Of a stretch of DNA of 64,000 nt, positions 1 through 9,754 are shown in pieces. The stretch's first letter is position 1. Each line of letters opens with the position of its first letter. A model generated the notes under the pieces. It saw only the letters and a list, made by a program, of their open reading frames with translations, was not told where the DNA came from and made no database searches. The position numbers and the translations under genes were made by a program. This stretch comes from GCA-2794515 sp034436155 (GTDB lineage: Bacteria > Chloroflexota > Anaerolineae > Aggregatilineales > Phototrophicaceae): positions 28,289 through 92,288 of the forward strand of contig DAOTVP010000088.1 in assembly GCA_034436155.1 (NCBI GenBank). The letters run 5' to 3'.

Positions 1-137
1 TTGTCATCAAAATTCAAGCCACGCGGGTTGTTCAATCCATCCGCCAAGACGGTGTAATCCAAATCTTGTGCAAAATTGGGCAACACGCCAATCATCAATA
101 GAGCGAGTATCGTAAACAGTGTAAATTTGGTACGCAT
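1..137 (-). CDS. ScyD/ScyE-like secreted protein, 5' end only
   Basis: The first 45 codons of a gene that runs off the left edge of the window. Translation from the ATG at 137 gives a typical signal peptide (basic MRTK start, hydrophobic core, cleavage near FAQ-D), followed by a DYTVLADGLNNPRGLNF segment. That last motif is typical of the N-terminus of the ScyD/ScyE family of secreted beta-propeller proteins, whose function is poorly known. An AGGAG sequence lies about 10 bases upstream of the start. The family call rests on this short N-terminal motif only. Confidence 0.55.
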   Translation of the reverse strand, partial: MRTKFTLFTILALLMIGVLPNFAQDLDYTVLADGLNNPRGLNFDD

Positions 138-299
138 AAGGCTATTCTCTCCTGTGTTATTGGTAAAAAGGGACATACGTCCACATTTAGCATACGCCAA
201 ATAACGGAATATAACAATAGATGATAAATAAGCGTATATTTTGGATTGAGGCAAGGTCTAGCTTATCTGTACAAAACCGCTCCTGTGATGAATCGTAGT

Positions 300-332
300 G
301 GCGGATTAGCGCCAACGGCGCGTATATCCGCC
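300..332. repeat. TA/GTAT hairpin element, copy 1
   Basis: Palindromic element: outer arms GGCGGAT and ATCCGCC, internal loop TA on one side and GTAT on the other, inner arms GCGCC and GGCGC, short loop. It belongs to the interspersed hairpin family described in the findings. Confidence 0.75.
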
Positions 333-376
333 ATACCCATGATGGTGATGTATGTTGCGCGTGAATTGGCGTGATT

Positions 377-559
377 TGCCAACGAGAATTAGATCGCCTA
401 CGCGAAGAATTGGCACGCCATTACCTGACGAAATCGGATTATACCGGTGGGCAAATCGCGTTTTTGTTGGGGTATGATGACCCCAATTCGTTCTTTCGGG
501 CGTTTCGGTTGTGGACGGGGCAAACGCCTGAACATATCCGCGCCGAAGCGAGGATGTGA
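377..559 (+). pseudogene. AraC-family regulator, C-terminal remnant
   Basis: An open stretch encoding about 60 residues that resemble the last helix-turn-helix of AraC/XylS regulators: the order is ELDRLREELARHYL, then QIAFLLGY, then SFFRAFRLWTGQTPEHIR, which is the standard second HTH signature. There is no good start codon or ribosome site in front of it, no ligand-binding domain and no first HTH, so this is the tail end of a lost regulator gene. It lies between hairpin repeats at 300-332 and 606-638, which may mark where the rest was deleted. Confidence 0.65.
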
Positions 560-605
560 GGATATACAACAGGGATAATATATGCGCTTCTGTGCCAAAC
601 AAAAA

Positions 606-638
606 GGGACGATATACGCGCTTCGCGCTAATCGTCCC
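606..638. repeat. TA/GTAT hairpin element, copy 2
   Basis: Outer arms GGGACGAT and ATCGTCCC, ATAC opposite TA in the internal loop, inner arms GCGC and GCGC around TTC. It is the left half of a head-to-head pair with the element at 672-705. Confidence 0.75.
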
Positions 639-671
639 CTACCGATGATGATAATTGTTAGGGTGCGTACT

Positions 672-705
672 GGCAGATTAACACCGTCAGGTGTGTATAT
701 CCGCC
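672..705. repeat. TA/GTAT hairpin element, copy 3
   Basis: Outer arms GGCAGAT and ATCCGCC (one mismatch), TA opposite GTAT, inner arms ACACC and GGTGT. The inner stem differs completely from the other copies yet still pairs. It sits just downstream of the stop of the GH13 gene and could also help terminate or protect its transcript. Confidence 0.7.
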
Positions 706-728
706 ATTCTGCATCCCAAAGGCGTGCT

Positions 729-3700
729 TTACGCCATCGCCCGTTTGCGCCACACGACAAATGTTAATCCGAGTGTGGCTAATCCGAGCAATCCGATAAT
801 CAACGCATCGCGCCACGCGGGTGCTTCACCCGTTGCGGGCAATGCCACGATGTTGTTATCCACCACCAATAAGGCGGTGGTTGTATCCACAACCTGACCG
901 TTCACAATCAACCGCCCTTGAACGAGTGCCGTGGCTTGGGTATAAGTCGGCGCAACGGTCGCATCGAGGTCAAGCGTAACCTGTTCGCCGTTGGCAATCT
1001 GCCCAAAGTTCAGGCGCACGCCATTATTCGAGGCGGGTTGTGTTTGTTGCGATTGGACGGGTGCGCCCACTCGTTTGGCGAAATCGGTCATCGCTTTGGC
1101 AATTTCTTGGAAGAAACTGGGGATGCCATGCGATGAGCGGGCGTTGCTGGCGCTGATGCCACGAGGCAACACCAATTCGAGCGTACCTGTCATGCCATTG
1201 CCACTAAAGTTCTCGAAGATGAGCGAAATGGCTTTGCTCCCACCGCGCCCAACGAAGTTGTTATTATTCTCGAAGCGGATGATCAACATTGGGCGGTTTT
1301 GCGCGGGTGGTGGATTGTTGCCCGGTGGGTCTACTGGTGGCACAACAACAGTGGTGCTGGCGGTCGCCGTGACCGTGTTGGATGGTGCGGATGCGTTGAA
1401 GCTGGTATCCACCGCCACGATGTAATAATCATACGTTGTGCCAGAGACGACTGTTGTATCGATATACGATGTGGCGAGCGGGTTGGTGATAGTTGCAATC
1501 AACACACCATCACGATACACCTCAAACGCGAACAAATCGCCATCGGTATTCGGATGCGCCACCCAACCGAGTTCAATTTGGGTATCGCTCACACCGATCA
1601 CCGATAAGCCTGTGGGCGCACTCGGCGCGGTGGTATCAGTTGGCGCGGTGACGGTCAGTTGACCTGCATCGGCGGGGTTATATGTGGCGAAGGTCAAATC
1701 ACGGAACGGACCCGCGTTTGTGCCATAATACCATGTTGCGCCACCATCGCCACTATACCGATATAGATAATCGTAATTGCCAACAGCAGTCGGGATGAAA
1801 TTGCCTCGATATTCGTCATTGGTCGGACCAAAACCGCCTGTATTGCCGTTAAAGGTGGTGCTGAACCATTGCCATGCAGGGTCATTCGGCGCGACACCAT
1901 CGGGTCCATAACCCACTTCTGCCAGTAAACCGGGCGTGGGATCGACACCATTTTGATTGCCTGTAACGCCATTAATCCAGATTTGCCCGTAAATATCGGG
2001 GACAGGCGTGGTGGCGCTCAAAGTATGGGTGATGGTGGGGGGCCACTGCAAATTGAACCATGTATTCGGACCATCGTTCAGGTCGTATAACACATTGGTG
2101 ACGGTGAAGCTAAAACTGCTCACAATTTGTTGGGTATCACCAGCTACATCATGATTGCCCGATAGCGTGACGGTATACGTGTCGTATGGCAGTGGCAATT
2201 CACCCACGTCTATTGTGAAGGTATGGGTATCGGTGGCGCTGTTATAGGTCAAGACACCTGCTACAGGGTTAGACGCGCTATCCAACACCGTGAACACACC
2301 TATTGGGCTATTATTCGGCAAGCCCGCGGGCATATCCTGATTCCATGTGAAGGTGATGGTGGGGATGTTGCCATCGCTGAAGGTGGCACCATCGGCAGGT
2401 ATGCTCGAAATGACATACGGGTCGCGCCAATTGGCAACCGTATCGGCAATGCTCGGTGTACCAGGGACCGTATAGGTGCGGTTTGCCCCGCCTAAGATTT
2501 CGGTGTTGCCATCGGCTTCTTTTTCAACCGTTTCCCATGAGCCGCGGGTGTATTTATATTGGAACGATGTGCCAACGGGTACGCTGTTGAAGGTTAATTC
2601 CCATACATTTCCGCCGACATTCGTCATGGGCATGTGCGTCCAATCTGTACCGCCGACAGAGGCAAATGTGCCGATGAGGTGAACTGTCCCTGGCGTATGG
2701 CTGGGGACGGTCACGCTGAAGGTGACATTCACACCTGCAATCGCGCTCACGCTGAATGTGGATGCGAATGGCACTTGTTGATTATTGCCATTCCAATCGG
2801 TATTACCCGATACCGCCACACTGTACGCGCCATCTGGCAATACTGCATCGGGTGTAAAGGTATGGGTATTCGTGCCTGTGCCGATTGTGCCTGTCACAGG
2901 TGCGGGGACGCTATCCGATACGGTGAATATGCCATTGATATCGGGCATATTTTTATTCCATGTGATGGTCACAACCGTGTTCGGCGGGTTGTTGATTGAC
3001 GCATCGGCAGGTGTAATGCTGATGACATACGGGTCGCGCCAATTGCCAACCGTATTATTCACGGTTTGCGTTTGACCGCCACCATCGGCAACTGTCACGC
3101 TACGATTCGCCACACCATCATACCCATTGGCTTGCATTTCTTCATTCGACCAAGCGTTACGGGTGAATTTATATTCAAAATAACCCGTATCAGGCAGGAT
3201 AAGCGTGGTACGCCACAACGTTGGGCTGATTTGTGTCATCAGGATACCCGCAGGATCCCAATTTGGATAACCCGCGCTCCCAAAACTACCGACCAAATAC
3301 ACATCGGTTGGGGTATGGCTTGGGACGGTAGCATTAAATGTAACCGCCACCATGCCCGCAGGCAAGCCGACATCGAAGCTATAATTATATGGTACTTGTT
3401 GAACATCACCCACAATATCCAAACAGCCTGCAACCGCAACGGTATGCGCTCCTACCGCTAAATTCGCCGATGGGGTGAAGGTGCTGGTGTTGGATGGCGC
3501 ATCAAATGTCCATGTGCCTGTCACCACCCCGCTCGGACCCGTGACGGTCACGCATGAATTCAGGTTGGCAGGCATATCCTGATTCCACACAATTTCGAGT
3601 GCGCTACCGGGTGGCACGCCTGTCGCGCCATTGACGGGATTGGTGCTGACGACCAACGGGTCACGCCAATTGGCAACCGTATTATTCACCGTTTGTGTTC

Positions 3701-6700
3701 CTGTCACGCCGTAATTGGCGGTGTGTGTACGGTTGCTGATTTCGGTGTTGCCATCCGCGGCTTTATCACCTCGTAACCAATCCCCACGCGAATATTTATA
3801 CTCGATTGTCGTGCCGTCGAGGATGTTGAAGGTGATCTCCCACGTTGTCGGACCCGTTTGCGTCATGATGTAGGCAGGGTCGCTCGGATTCCAACCGTTA
3901 AAACTGCCGACAATATGCACGGGTCCGGGTGATGGATTCGGCACAGTCGCCACGAATGTCACTGCGACTTGGCGTAACACGGCATCGGCGTTGACGGTGT
4001 TGGATGGAGCAGATTCGTTCAGGCTGGTATCAATCGCCGTGATGTAATAATTGTAATTTTCGCCACTAGTGACGGTGCTATCAATATATTGCACCGCACC
4101 TGCGCCGACAACCGTACCGATGAGCGTGAATCCGGGCGAGGCGGTATTTTCACGGTAGATCCTAAAGCCGTACAAATCGCCATCGGTATTCGGATGGGCA
4201 TCCCAACCAAGTGTCACCGATGTGCTGGTGGTCGCCAAAACCGTGAGGTTAGTCGGCGCGGCGGGCGCTGTCGTATCGGCGGGTGGATTGACAGTCAATA
4301 CGCCGACATTCCCCAATCCATAATCACCCCCTGGTGGGTTAAGTTGCGAATAACGCCATGTTAAGCCACCATCGGTAGACCAACGATAGGTATACCAGAA
4401 TGTGCCTGTCGCGGTGGGCAATAATGTCCCCATAAATTCATCATTGTTGCCGGCATTGACGTTAAAAGTCGTTGGGAACCATACCCATGACGGGTCGCTT
4501 GGGGCGATGTTTTCTGGACCATAACCGACTTGGGCGAGTAAACCCGGTGTTGGGTCTACGGCATTCTGACCACCAGTCACACCTGCAATATACACCTGTC
4601 CATAAATGTTGCTTGTTGGGGTCACGGCGCTCAAGGTATGGGTGAGGGTGGGGGGCCATTGTAAAGTATGCCAATCAATGGCGAGGGCAGGGGTGGCGCT
4701 GACCTCGTTGTTGCAATACAAATCGCTGGTGACGAGTGTCGTGCCATTTTTGCCGACCACGCGATAATAATAGGTGGTGGCGTTGGCGACAGTTGTATCG
4801 CTATAGCTGGTGGTGGGGTGGTTGGCGAGGATTAAATCGTAACCGCCACCACTCAGGCGACTGCGATAAATATCATACACGGTGGCATTGGTCGCCGCCG
4901 ACCACGACAAATTGACACTTCCCGCGCCACTCACAGCAACAAGGTCCGTGATACAGGTTGGGCGGGCAATCGCCGTATTCAGGCGCAAAATCACACCACC
5001 GCGTGCGGGTAAGCTAGCGATGACAATTTCGCCACTGCCATTCACCGTGTAACCTGTGCTGGTGAGCAAATCGGTCAGGCTACTGCCTACGGGGATGTAT
5101 CCGCTTACGTTGATTGTCGCCGATTGGGCGCTATTCGTGCCGTTGACCACCACAATCACGGTGTTGCTATCATCACCCAATTTACGCCCATAGGCATAAA
5201 TATCGCCCGATGTATATAACGGGTCGAAGCTACCTGTCCGCAGGGCGGGGTTGCTGTTGCGGATGTCGATCAGTTGGGCGTAGTAATTGTACAACGCATC
5301 ACGCGAGGCTGTGCTTTGCAGGTGGGTATAGAATGGCGTGCCTGTTTCATCCAACCACGGATACGGTTGGCGATTATACGGGTCATCTTGCCATTGTGAA
5401 CCGTCAAAGCCGATGGGTCCGACCAAGCCGATTTCATCGCCATAATAAATCGTTGGCGCACCGGGCAATGTCATTTGCATGAGCGCCGCACCGCGCAAGC
5501 GACTGATGGCATCGCTCCAATCGTAGGTGGGGTTGTTATAGGTAGCGGGATTGTTCGAGCCTGTGTTGTGATCGAGCAAGAATAACACGCGGTTGGTGTC
5601 GTGACTACCGAACAGGTTCATCATAGCATAGAACGCGGGCGGGGCATATCGTTCTTCGAGGTTGAGCAGGCGTTCATTCACCCCGTTGGCATCCAACGGA
5701 TTCAACACACCTGCTGAACTACCCGCGTTGAAGTCGTTATCATTAAACGTAGTATCACGCCAGAAGCTGAGGACGGCGGCGCTGAATTGATAATTCATGG
5801 TCGCGTCCCATTCTCCGCCAATTGTCCACGAGGTGGGGTTGCCCCATTCTTCGCCAACGATATACACATCGGGGTCTATGGCGCGGACGGCGGCGCGGAA
5901 ATCTTCCCAATAATCATCAGTGGGGTCGTTAATCGTCCCATGGTCAATTTCTGGGGCGACATCTAAGCGCCAACCCATCGCACCTTGGGCAATCCAGTAT
6001 GGACCGACAGAATTCACGCCGTTGTTGATGAAATAATCACGCACGGGACCGTAATCGTGTTGGAAAACGGGTAAGCTATCGAAAATGCCGAACCATTTTG
6101 GATAATCGCGGTTATCCGAACATGGGGCGGGGGGAGTGCCTGTATAATTAAAGAAGGTGTACCATGGGGTGAATGAGCCAGAATTGGTCTCGCACGCCCC
6201 GCTATTATCATCCGTACCGAGTACGGTCGATGTCGGGAATACACCGGGCGTACTGCCACCCGTCCAACGGCTGTAACGGTCAAAATACACACTATCCGAT
6301 GACGAGTGATTGAACACACCATCCAGAATGATGTTGATACCACGCGCATTCGCCGCAGCGACTAACGCTTGGAAATCGGCGAGCGTGCCAAAGTTATCAT
6401 CCACCACAAAAAAGTCGGTGGTGTCGTATTTATGATTGGATGGTGATTCAAAAATCGGGTTCAAATAAATCGCTGTCACGCCCAAGCTATCGATATACGG
6501 TAATTGGTCGATAATCCCTTGCAGGTCGCCACCGTAAAAATTCTGGCTCCAAATTCCGGGGCAAGTCGTACCCGGATTGAAGCTACTACGCGGGTCACAG
6601 ATGGGGGTGTTCCAATTGGTGGCATTTGAACGATACACCGTATCGAAATTGCCATAAAAAAATTCGCCCGCCGATGGATTATTAGATGAATCACCATCGC

Positions 6701-7274
6701 GGAAGCGATCGGGGAAAATTTGATAAATGACTGCGTTTTGTACCCATGAAGGTGTTGTAAAACCAGCGTCATAGATGGTCAATTGCCAACTATTATCCAC
6801 GCTGTTATCGAAGGTTTGCCCCCATCCACCAGTACGCGCACCATCATCTTCATAATAATCGGTATCTGTGCCGTCTATGGCGATAAACCGATACCAATAC
6901 ACGGTTGGCAGGGCGCTGGCGGGCAGGGTGACTTCCCAAAACTCATACGGGTTGGGGTCTGTGCCAAGTAAGACGTTATTCGCCACTCGTGTCATATTAT
7001 ACACGGTCGAGACGTTGGTGCGGTCATTCCACACGCGCACTTGGGCGAGTGTGAGGTCGTTATCTGCCGCACGCAGGCGCAGGCGAATCGGCGTGCCTGT
7101 CGTCACGGCACCTGTTGGACTGCGATACAGCGGGTCACGGCTATTATGACCCAATCCACCCCATTCCACATTGTTATCATTGCTGGCGGCTTTGGCAGGG
7201 GCAGGTTGCCATAAGAATGCCAAAGCGATGAGCAATATTAACCCAAAATAACTCACTCGTTTGTATTTTTTCAT
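729..7274 (-). CDS. Secreted GH13 alpha-amylase/pullulanase-type enzyme with CBM20 repeats and LPXTG tail
   Basis: A 2181-residue extracellular starch- or pullulan-degrading enzyme. Order: signal peptide (1-30), N-terminal beta domain, GH13 barrel (about 175-690) with the motifs VIYQIFPDRF, DGVFNH, GWRLDVAPE (nucleophile Asp near 434), VGEEW (acid Glu near 471) and FGSHDTNR. Then fibronectin III, a domain starting LQWPPTLTHTLS that occurs twice (near 870 and near 1700), three CBM20-like starch-binding domains each followed by an Ig-like domain beginning DP-V-S--P, more fibronectin III, and a C-terminal LPATGE motif followed by a membrane helix and RKR. The tail indicates sortase anchoring or at least surface attachment. 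The in-frame ATG at 7298 lacks a ribosome site; the ATG at 7274 has AGAGGG just upstream and starts a proper signal peptide, so it was chosen. Exact substrate (amylose, pullulan, cyclodextrin) cannot be told. Confidence 0.88.
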   Translation of the reverse strand: MKKYKRVSYFGLILLIALAFLWQPAPAKAASNDNNVEWGGLGHNSRDPLYRSPTGAVTTGTPIRLRLRAADNDLTLAQVRVWNDRTNVSTVYNMTRVANNVLLGTDPNPYEFWEVTLPASALPTVYWYRFIAIDGTDTDYYEDDGARTGGWGQTFDNSVDNSWQLTIYDAGFTTPSWVQNAVIYQIFPDRFRDGDSSNNPSAGEFFYGNFDTVYRSNATNWNTPICDPRSSFNPGTTCPGIWSQNFYGGDLQGIIDQLPYIDSLGVTAIYLNPIFESPSNHKYDTTDFFVVDDNFGTLADFQALVAAANARGINIILDGVFNHSSSDSVYFDRYSRWTGGSTPGVFPTSTVLGTDDNSGACETNSGSFTPWYTFFNYTGTPPAPCSDNRDYPKWFGIFDSLPVFQHDYGPVRDYFINNGVNSVGPYWIAQGAMGWRLDVAPEIDHGTINDPTDDYWEDFRAAVRAIDPDVYIVGEEWGNPTSWTIGGEWDATMNYQFSAAVLSFWRDTTFNDNDFNAGSSAGVLNPLDANGVNERLLNLEERYAPPAFYAMMNLFGSHDTNRVLFLLDHNTGSNNPATYNNPTYDWSDAISRLRGAALMQMTLPGAPTIYYGDEIGLVGPIGFDGSQWQDDPYNRQPYPWLDETGTPFYTHLQSTASRDALYNYYAQLIDIRNSNPALRTGSFDPLYTSGDIYAYGRKLGDDSNTVIVVVNGTNSAQSATINVSGYIPVGSSLTDLLTSTGYTVNGSGEIVIASLPARGGVILRLNTAIARPTCITDLVAVSGAGSVNLSWSAATNATVYDIYRSRLSGGGYDLILANHPTTSYSDTTVANATTYYYRVVGKNGTTLVTSDLYCNNEVSATPALAIDWHTLQWPPTLTHTLSAVTPTSNIYGQVYIAGVTGGQNAVDPTPGLLAQVGYGPENIAPSDPSWVWFPTTFNVNAGNNDEFMGTLLPTATGTFWYTYRWSTDGGLTWRYSQLNPPGGDYGLGNVGVLTVNPPADTTAPAAPTNLTVLATTSTSVTLGWDAHPNTDGDLYGFRIYRENTASPGFTLIGTVVGAGAVQYIDSTVTSGENYNYYITAIDTSLNESAPSNTVNADAVLRQVAVTFVATVPNPSPGPVHIVGSFNGWNPSDPAYIMTQTGPTTWEITFNILDGTTIEYKYSRGDWLRGDKAADGNTEISNRTHTANYGVTGTQTVNNTVANWRDPLVVSTNPVNGATGVPPGSALEIVWNQDMPANLNSCVTVTGPSGVVTGTWTFDAPSNTSTFTPSANLAVGAHTVAVAGCLDIVGDVQQVPYNYSFDVGLPAGMVAVTFNATVPSHTPTDVYLVGSFGSAGYPNWDPAGILMTQISPTLWRTTLILPDTGYFEYKFTRNAWSNEEMQANGYDGVANRSVTVADGGGQTQTVNNTVGNWRDPYVISITPADASINNPPNTVVTITWNKNMPDINGIFTVSDSVPAPVTGTIGTGTNTHTFTPDAVLPDGAYSVAVSGNTDWNGNNQQVPFASTFSVSAIAGVNVTFSVTVPSHTPGTVHLIGTFASVGGTDWTHMPMTNVGGNVWELTFNSVPVGTSFQYKYTRGSWETVEKEADGNTEILGGANRTYTVPGTPSIADTVANWRDPYVISSIPADGATFSDGNIPTITFTWNQDMPAGLPNNSPIGVFTVLDSASNPVAGVLTYNSATDTHTFTIDVGELPLPYDTYTVTLSGNHDVAGDTQQIVSSFSFTVTNVLYDLNDGPNTWFNLQWPPTITHTLSATTPVPDIYGQIWINGVTGNQNGVDPTPGLLAEVGYGPDGVAPNDPAWQWFSTTFNGNTGGFGPTNDEYRGNFIPTAVGNYDYLYRYSGDGGATWYYGTNAGPFRDLTFATYNPADAGQLTVTAPTDTTAPSAPTGLSVIGVSDTQIELGWVAHPNTDGDLFAFEVYRDGVLIATITNPLATSYIDTTVVSGTTYDYYIVAVDTSFNASAPSNTVTATASTTVVVPPVDPPGNNPPPAQNRPMLIIRFENNNNFVGRGGSKAISLIFENFSGNGMTGTLELVLPRGISASNARSSHGIPSFFQEIAKAMTDFAKRVGAPVQSQQTQPASNNGVRLNFGQIANGEQVTLDLDATVAPTYTQATALVQGRLIVNGQVVDTTTALLVVDNNIVALPATGEAPAWRDALIIGLLGLATLGLTFVVWRKRAMA

Positions 7275-7647
7275 CTTCCCTCTCTTAATGGGCTTCATCT
7301 AATCACACAAATCCAATATCACAGTAAATATATTCAAAAAAATAAGACACAACTTAAAACCATATATAGGCTATCGGTTTAGTTGGGTTTGATGATTGCG
7401 CCGAAAACCAATATCGCACAAACCGATAGTTTACCCAATCCATTCCCGATGCCCTATTTTTCTATTTGTTAAAGTTGCACAAAGATTATTAAAGATAGAT
7501 GAGTTTTTTGAGGATATGAGAGGTTTTGATACATCCCCATAAAACATGACATCTCACACCCGCAAATATACACCTTTATCACCTGTGTTGATTGGCGAAA
7601 TCACGCACAATATATGTAGACGGCATCTACATGATTGCGAGGTGAAC
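7275..7647. promoter_or_regulatory. Divergent intergenic region between GH13 gene and hox operon
   Basis: AT-rich, no convincing gene. It holds a 10-bp inverted repeat, CTATCGGTTT at 7371-7380 and AAACCGATAG at 7420-7429, which could be an operator for one or both divergent genes. An open frame from 7546 continues into hoxE but lacks a ribosome site. No clear sigma-70 promoter could be assigned. Confidence 0.35.
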
Positions 7648-8157
7648 ATGAGAACACAATCCCCCCCGATAGACCCGCCCAGTGATGACAAGCGGTGGCG
7701 CATCGTGAATGCGACCATGCGCCGACACGGGTATATGCCCCGCGCCCTCATCGAAACCTTAAACAGCGTTCAACAAGCCTTCGGCTATTTGGATGAGGAT
7801 GCGTTGCGTTATGTATCGGCGGCGTTGCACGTCCCGCTCAGCAAAACGTATGGGGTGGCGACATTTTATCACTTTTTCACCCTCAAGCCCGGCGGCGCAC
7901 ATACCTGTGTGGTGTGTTTGGGGACGGCATGTTACATCAAAGGCAGTGCCGAGATTTTAAAGGCACTCAGCCAGCATTTTGATGTCAAACCCGGTCAGAC
8001 CACCGCCGATAAATCGCTCTCGCTCATGACGGCGCGGTGCATCGGCTCGTGTGGATTAGCCCCCGCTGGTGTCATAGATAATGTGGTCGTCCCACGCCTG
8101 ACACAAGAAGGGGCAATCGCCAAAGTAGAGGAGATAATCAAAGATGGACATGGATGA
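7648..8157 (+). CDS. hoxE: Bidirectional hydrogenase diaphorase subunit HoxE
   Basis: 169 residues, homologous to NuoE; carries a [2Fe-2S] cluster and passes electrons in the NAD-linked hydrogenase HoxEFUYH. The cluster ligands C90, C95, C131 and C135 are visible in a thioredoxin-like fold (CLGTAC and RCIGSC motifs). A longer open frame starts at 7546, but the ATG at 7648 has GAGGTG at the right distance and gives the usual HoxE length. First gene of the hox operon; its end overlaps hoxF by 14 bases, indicating translational coupling. Cytoplasmic. Confidence 0.9.
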   Translation: MRTQSPPIDPPSDDKRWRIVNATMRRHGYMPRALIETLNSVQQAFGYLDEDALRYVSAALHVPLSKTYGVATFYHFFTLKPGGAHTCVVCLGTACYIKGSAEILKALSQHFDVKPGQTTADKSLSLMTARCIGSCGLAPAGVIDNVVVPRLTQEGAIAKVEEIIKDGHG

Positions 8158-9754
8158 ACTCGATACCATCGCACGACACGAACAGGCGAAAGAGGCGCAA
8201 TATGCCCATCGGGTGCGGGTATGCGTGGCGACGGGTTGTTTATCGGTCGGCGCAGAAGCCGTACAAGAGGCGCTCGAACACCATGCCACGCCCAAAGGCA
8301 AACATCACTGTTTGGTGACGGGGGTGGGGTGTATGGGCTTATGCGGTAACGGACCGCTCGTCAGCGTAGACCCTAGCGGGGTGATGTACCAAAAGGTCAC
8401 GCCAGAAGATGCCCCAGACATCATCAACAGTTTGGGCAATCAGCCCGTAGAACGGATTCAATGCGATACCCAAGCGCCATTTTTTGCCAAACAGGTCAAA
8501 ATTGTCAACGAAAATTCGGGCATCGTAGACCCCGAACATATCGAAAGTTATATCGCCCATGATGGTTATAGCGCCCTCGCCAAAGCCCTGACCGAGATGA
8601 CCCCCCATGATGTGATTACGCAAGTGATGAATAGTGGCTTGCGCGGGCGCGGTGGGGCGGGGTATCCGACAGGCTTAAAATGGAGTACCGTTGCCAAGAC
8701 ACCCAACACCACCAAGTATGTGGTGTGTAATGGTGATGAAGGCGATCCTGGCGCGTTTATGGATAGAAATGTCATGGAAAGTGACCCGCATCGCGTGCTA
8801 GAAGGCATGGCGATTGCCGCCTATGCCGTTGGCGCATCGTATGGCTATGTGTATGTGCGGGCAGAATATCCATTGGCGGTGGCACGCATCAACAAAGCCA
8901 TTCGCCAAGCCGAAAAAATGGGATTGTTGGGCAACAATATTTTTGGCACATCGTTTAATTTTAATGTCGAAGTCCGATTAGGCGCTGGTGCATTCGTCTG
9001 TGGTGAAGAGACGGCGCTCATGGCATCCATCGAAGGCAAGCGAGGCACACCGCGCCCGCGTCCGCCATATCCCGCCGAAAGTGGGTTATGGGGCTATCCC
9101 ACCCTGATTAATAATGTCGAGACCTTTGCCAACATCACGCCCATCATCCGCAACGGCGCGGATTGGTTCGCATCCATCGGTGTCGGACGGAGCAAAGGGA
9201 CAAAGGTGTTCGCGCTATCGGGCAAAATCAACAACATCGGTCTGATAGAAGTGCCGATGGGCATCAGCCTCCGCGATATTATTTACGACATCGGCGGTGG
9301 CATCCCCGATGGGCGCACTTTTAAGGCGGTGCAAACAGGCGGTCCCTCTGGCGGATGTATCCCCGCCGACCATCTGGATGTGCCTGTGGATTACGAATCG
9401 CTCAAGGCGCTCTCCAGCGTGATGGGATCGGGTGGCATGATTGTCATGGATGACACCTCATCTATGGTGGATGTGGCGCGATTTTTCATGGAATTTTGCA
9501 TGTCCGAATCGTGCGGGAAGTGCATCCCGTGTCGGGTGGGGACGGTGCAGATGTATCATATCCTGACCAAATTCAGCCAACGCCAAGCCACACAACGCGA
9601 TTTAGACACCCTAGAACGCCTGTGTGATATGGTCAAATACACCAGTTTGTGCGGATTGGGGCAATCTGCGCCGAATGCGGTGGTCAGCACATTGCGATTT
9701 TTTAGAGACGAATATCTTGAACGCATGGTAGAAAGTGAGGCGGTGCATGGCTAA
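8144..9754 (+). CDS. hoxF: Bidirectional hydrogenase NAD(H)/FMN-binding subunit HoxF
   Basis: 536 residues. Binds FMN and NAD(H) and exchanges hydride with the hydrogenase iron-sulfur chain; homologous to NuoF of complex I. An N-terminal thioredoxin-like [2Fe-2S] domain (C27, C32, C63, C67) is followed by the FMN/NADH-binding core with GRGGAGYPTG at 168-177 and a CGEETALM motif, then a [4Fe-4S] site with CGKCIPC (C457, C460, C463) and C503. The start has GAGGAG upstream and overlaps hoxE; the stop overlaps the hoxU start by 8 bases. The N-terminal [2Fe-2S] domain is the usual feature distinguishing HoxF from bare NuoF. Confidence 0.93.
   Translation: MDMDELDTIARHEQAKEAQYAHRVRVCVATGCLSVGAEAVQEALEHHATPKGKHHCLVTGVGCMGLCGNGPLVSVDPSGVMYQKVTPEDAPDIINSLGNQPVERIQCDTQAPFFAKQVKIVNENSGIVDPEHIESYIAHDGYSALAKALTEMTPHDVITQVMNSGLRGRGGAGYPTGLKWSTVAKTPNTTKYVVCNGDEGDPGAFMDRNVMESDPHRVLEGMAIAAYAVGASYGYVYVRAEYPLAVARINKAIRQAEKMGLLGNNIFGTSFNFNVEVRLGAGAFVCGEETALMASIEGKRGTPRPRPPYPAESGLWGYPTLINNVETFANITPIIRNGADWFASIGVGRSKGTKVFALSGKINNIGLIEVPMGISLRDIIYDIGGGIPDGRTFKAVQTGGPSGGCIPADHLDVPVDYESLKALSSVMGSGGMIVMDDTSSMVDVARFFMEFCMSESCGKCIPCRVGTVQMYHILTKFSQRQATQRDLDTLERLCDMVKYTSLCGLGQSAPNAVVSTLRFFRDEYLERMVESEAVHG

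Noticed and set aside
7546..7647. Longer N-terminus for hoxE
   Set aside because: No ribosome site at 7546; the ATG at 7648 has GAGGTG and gives the family length.
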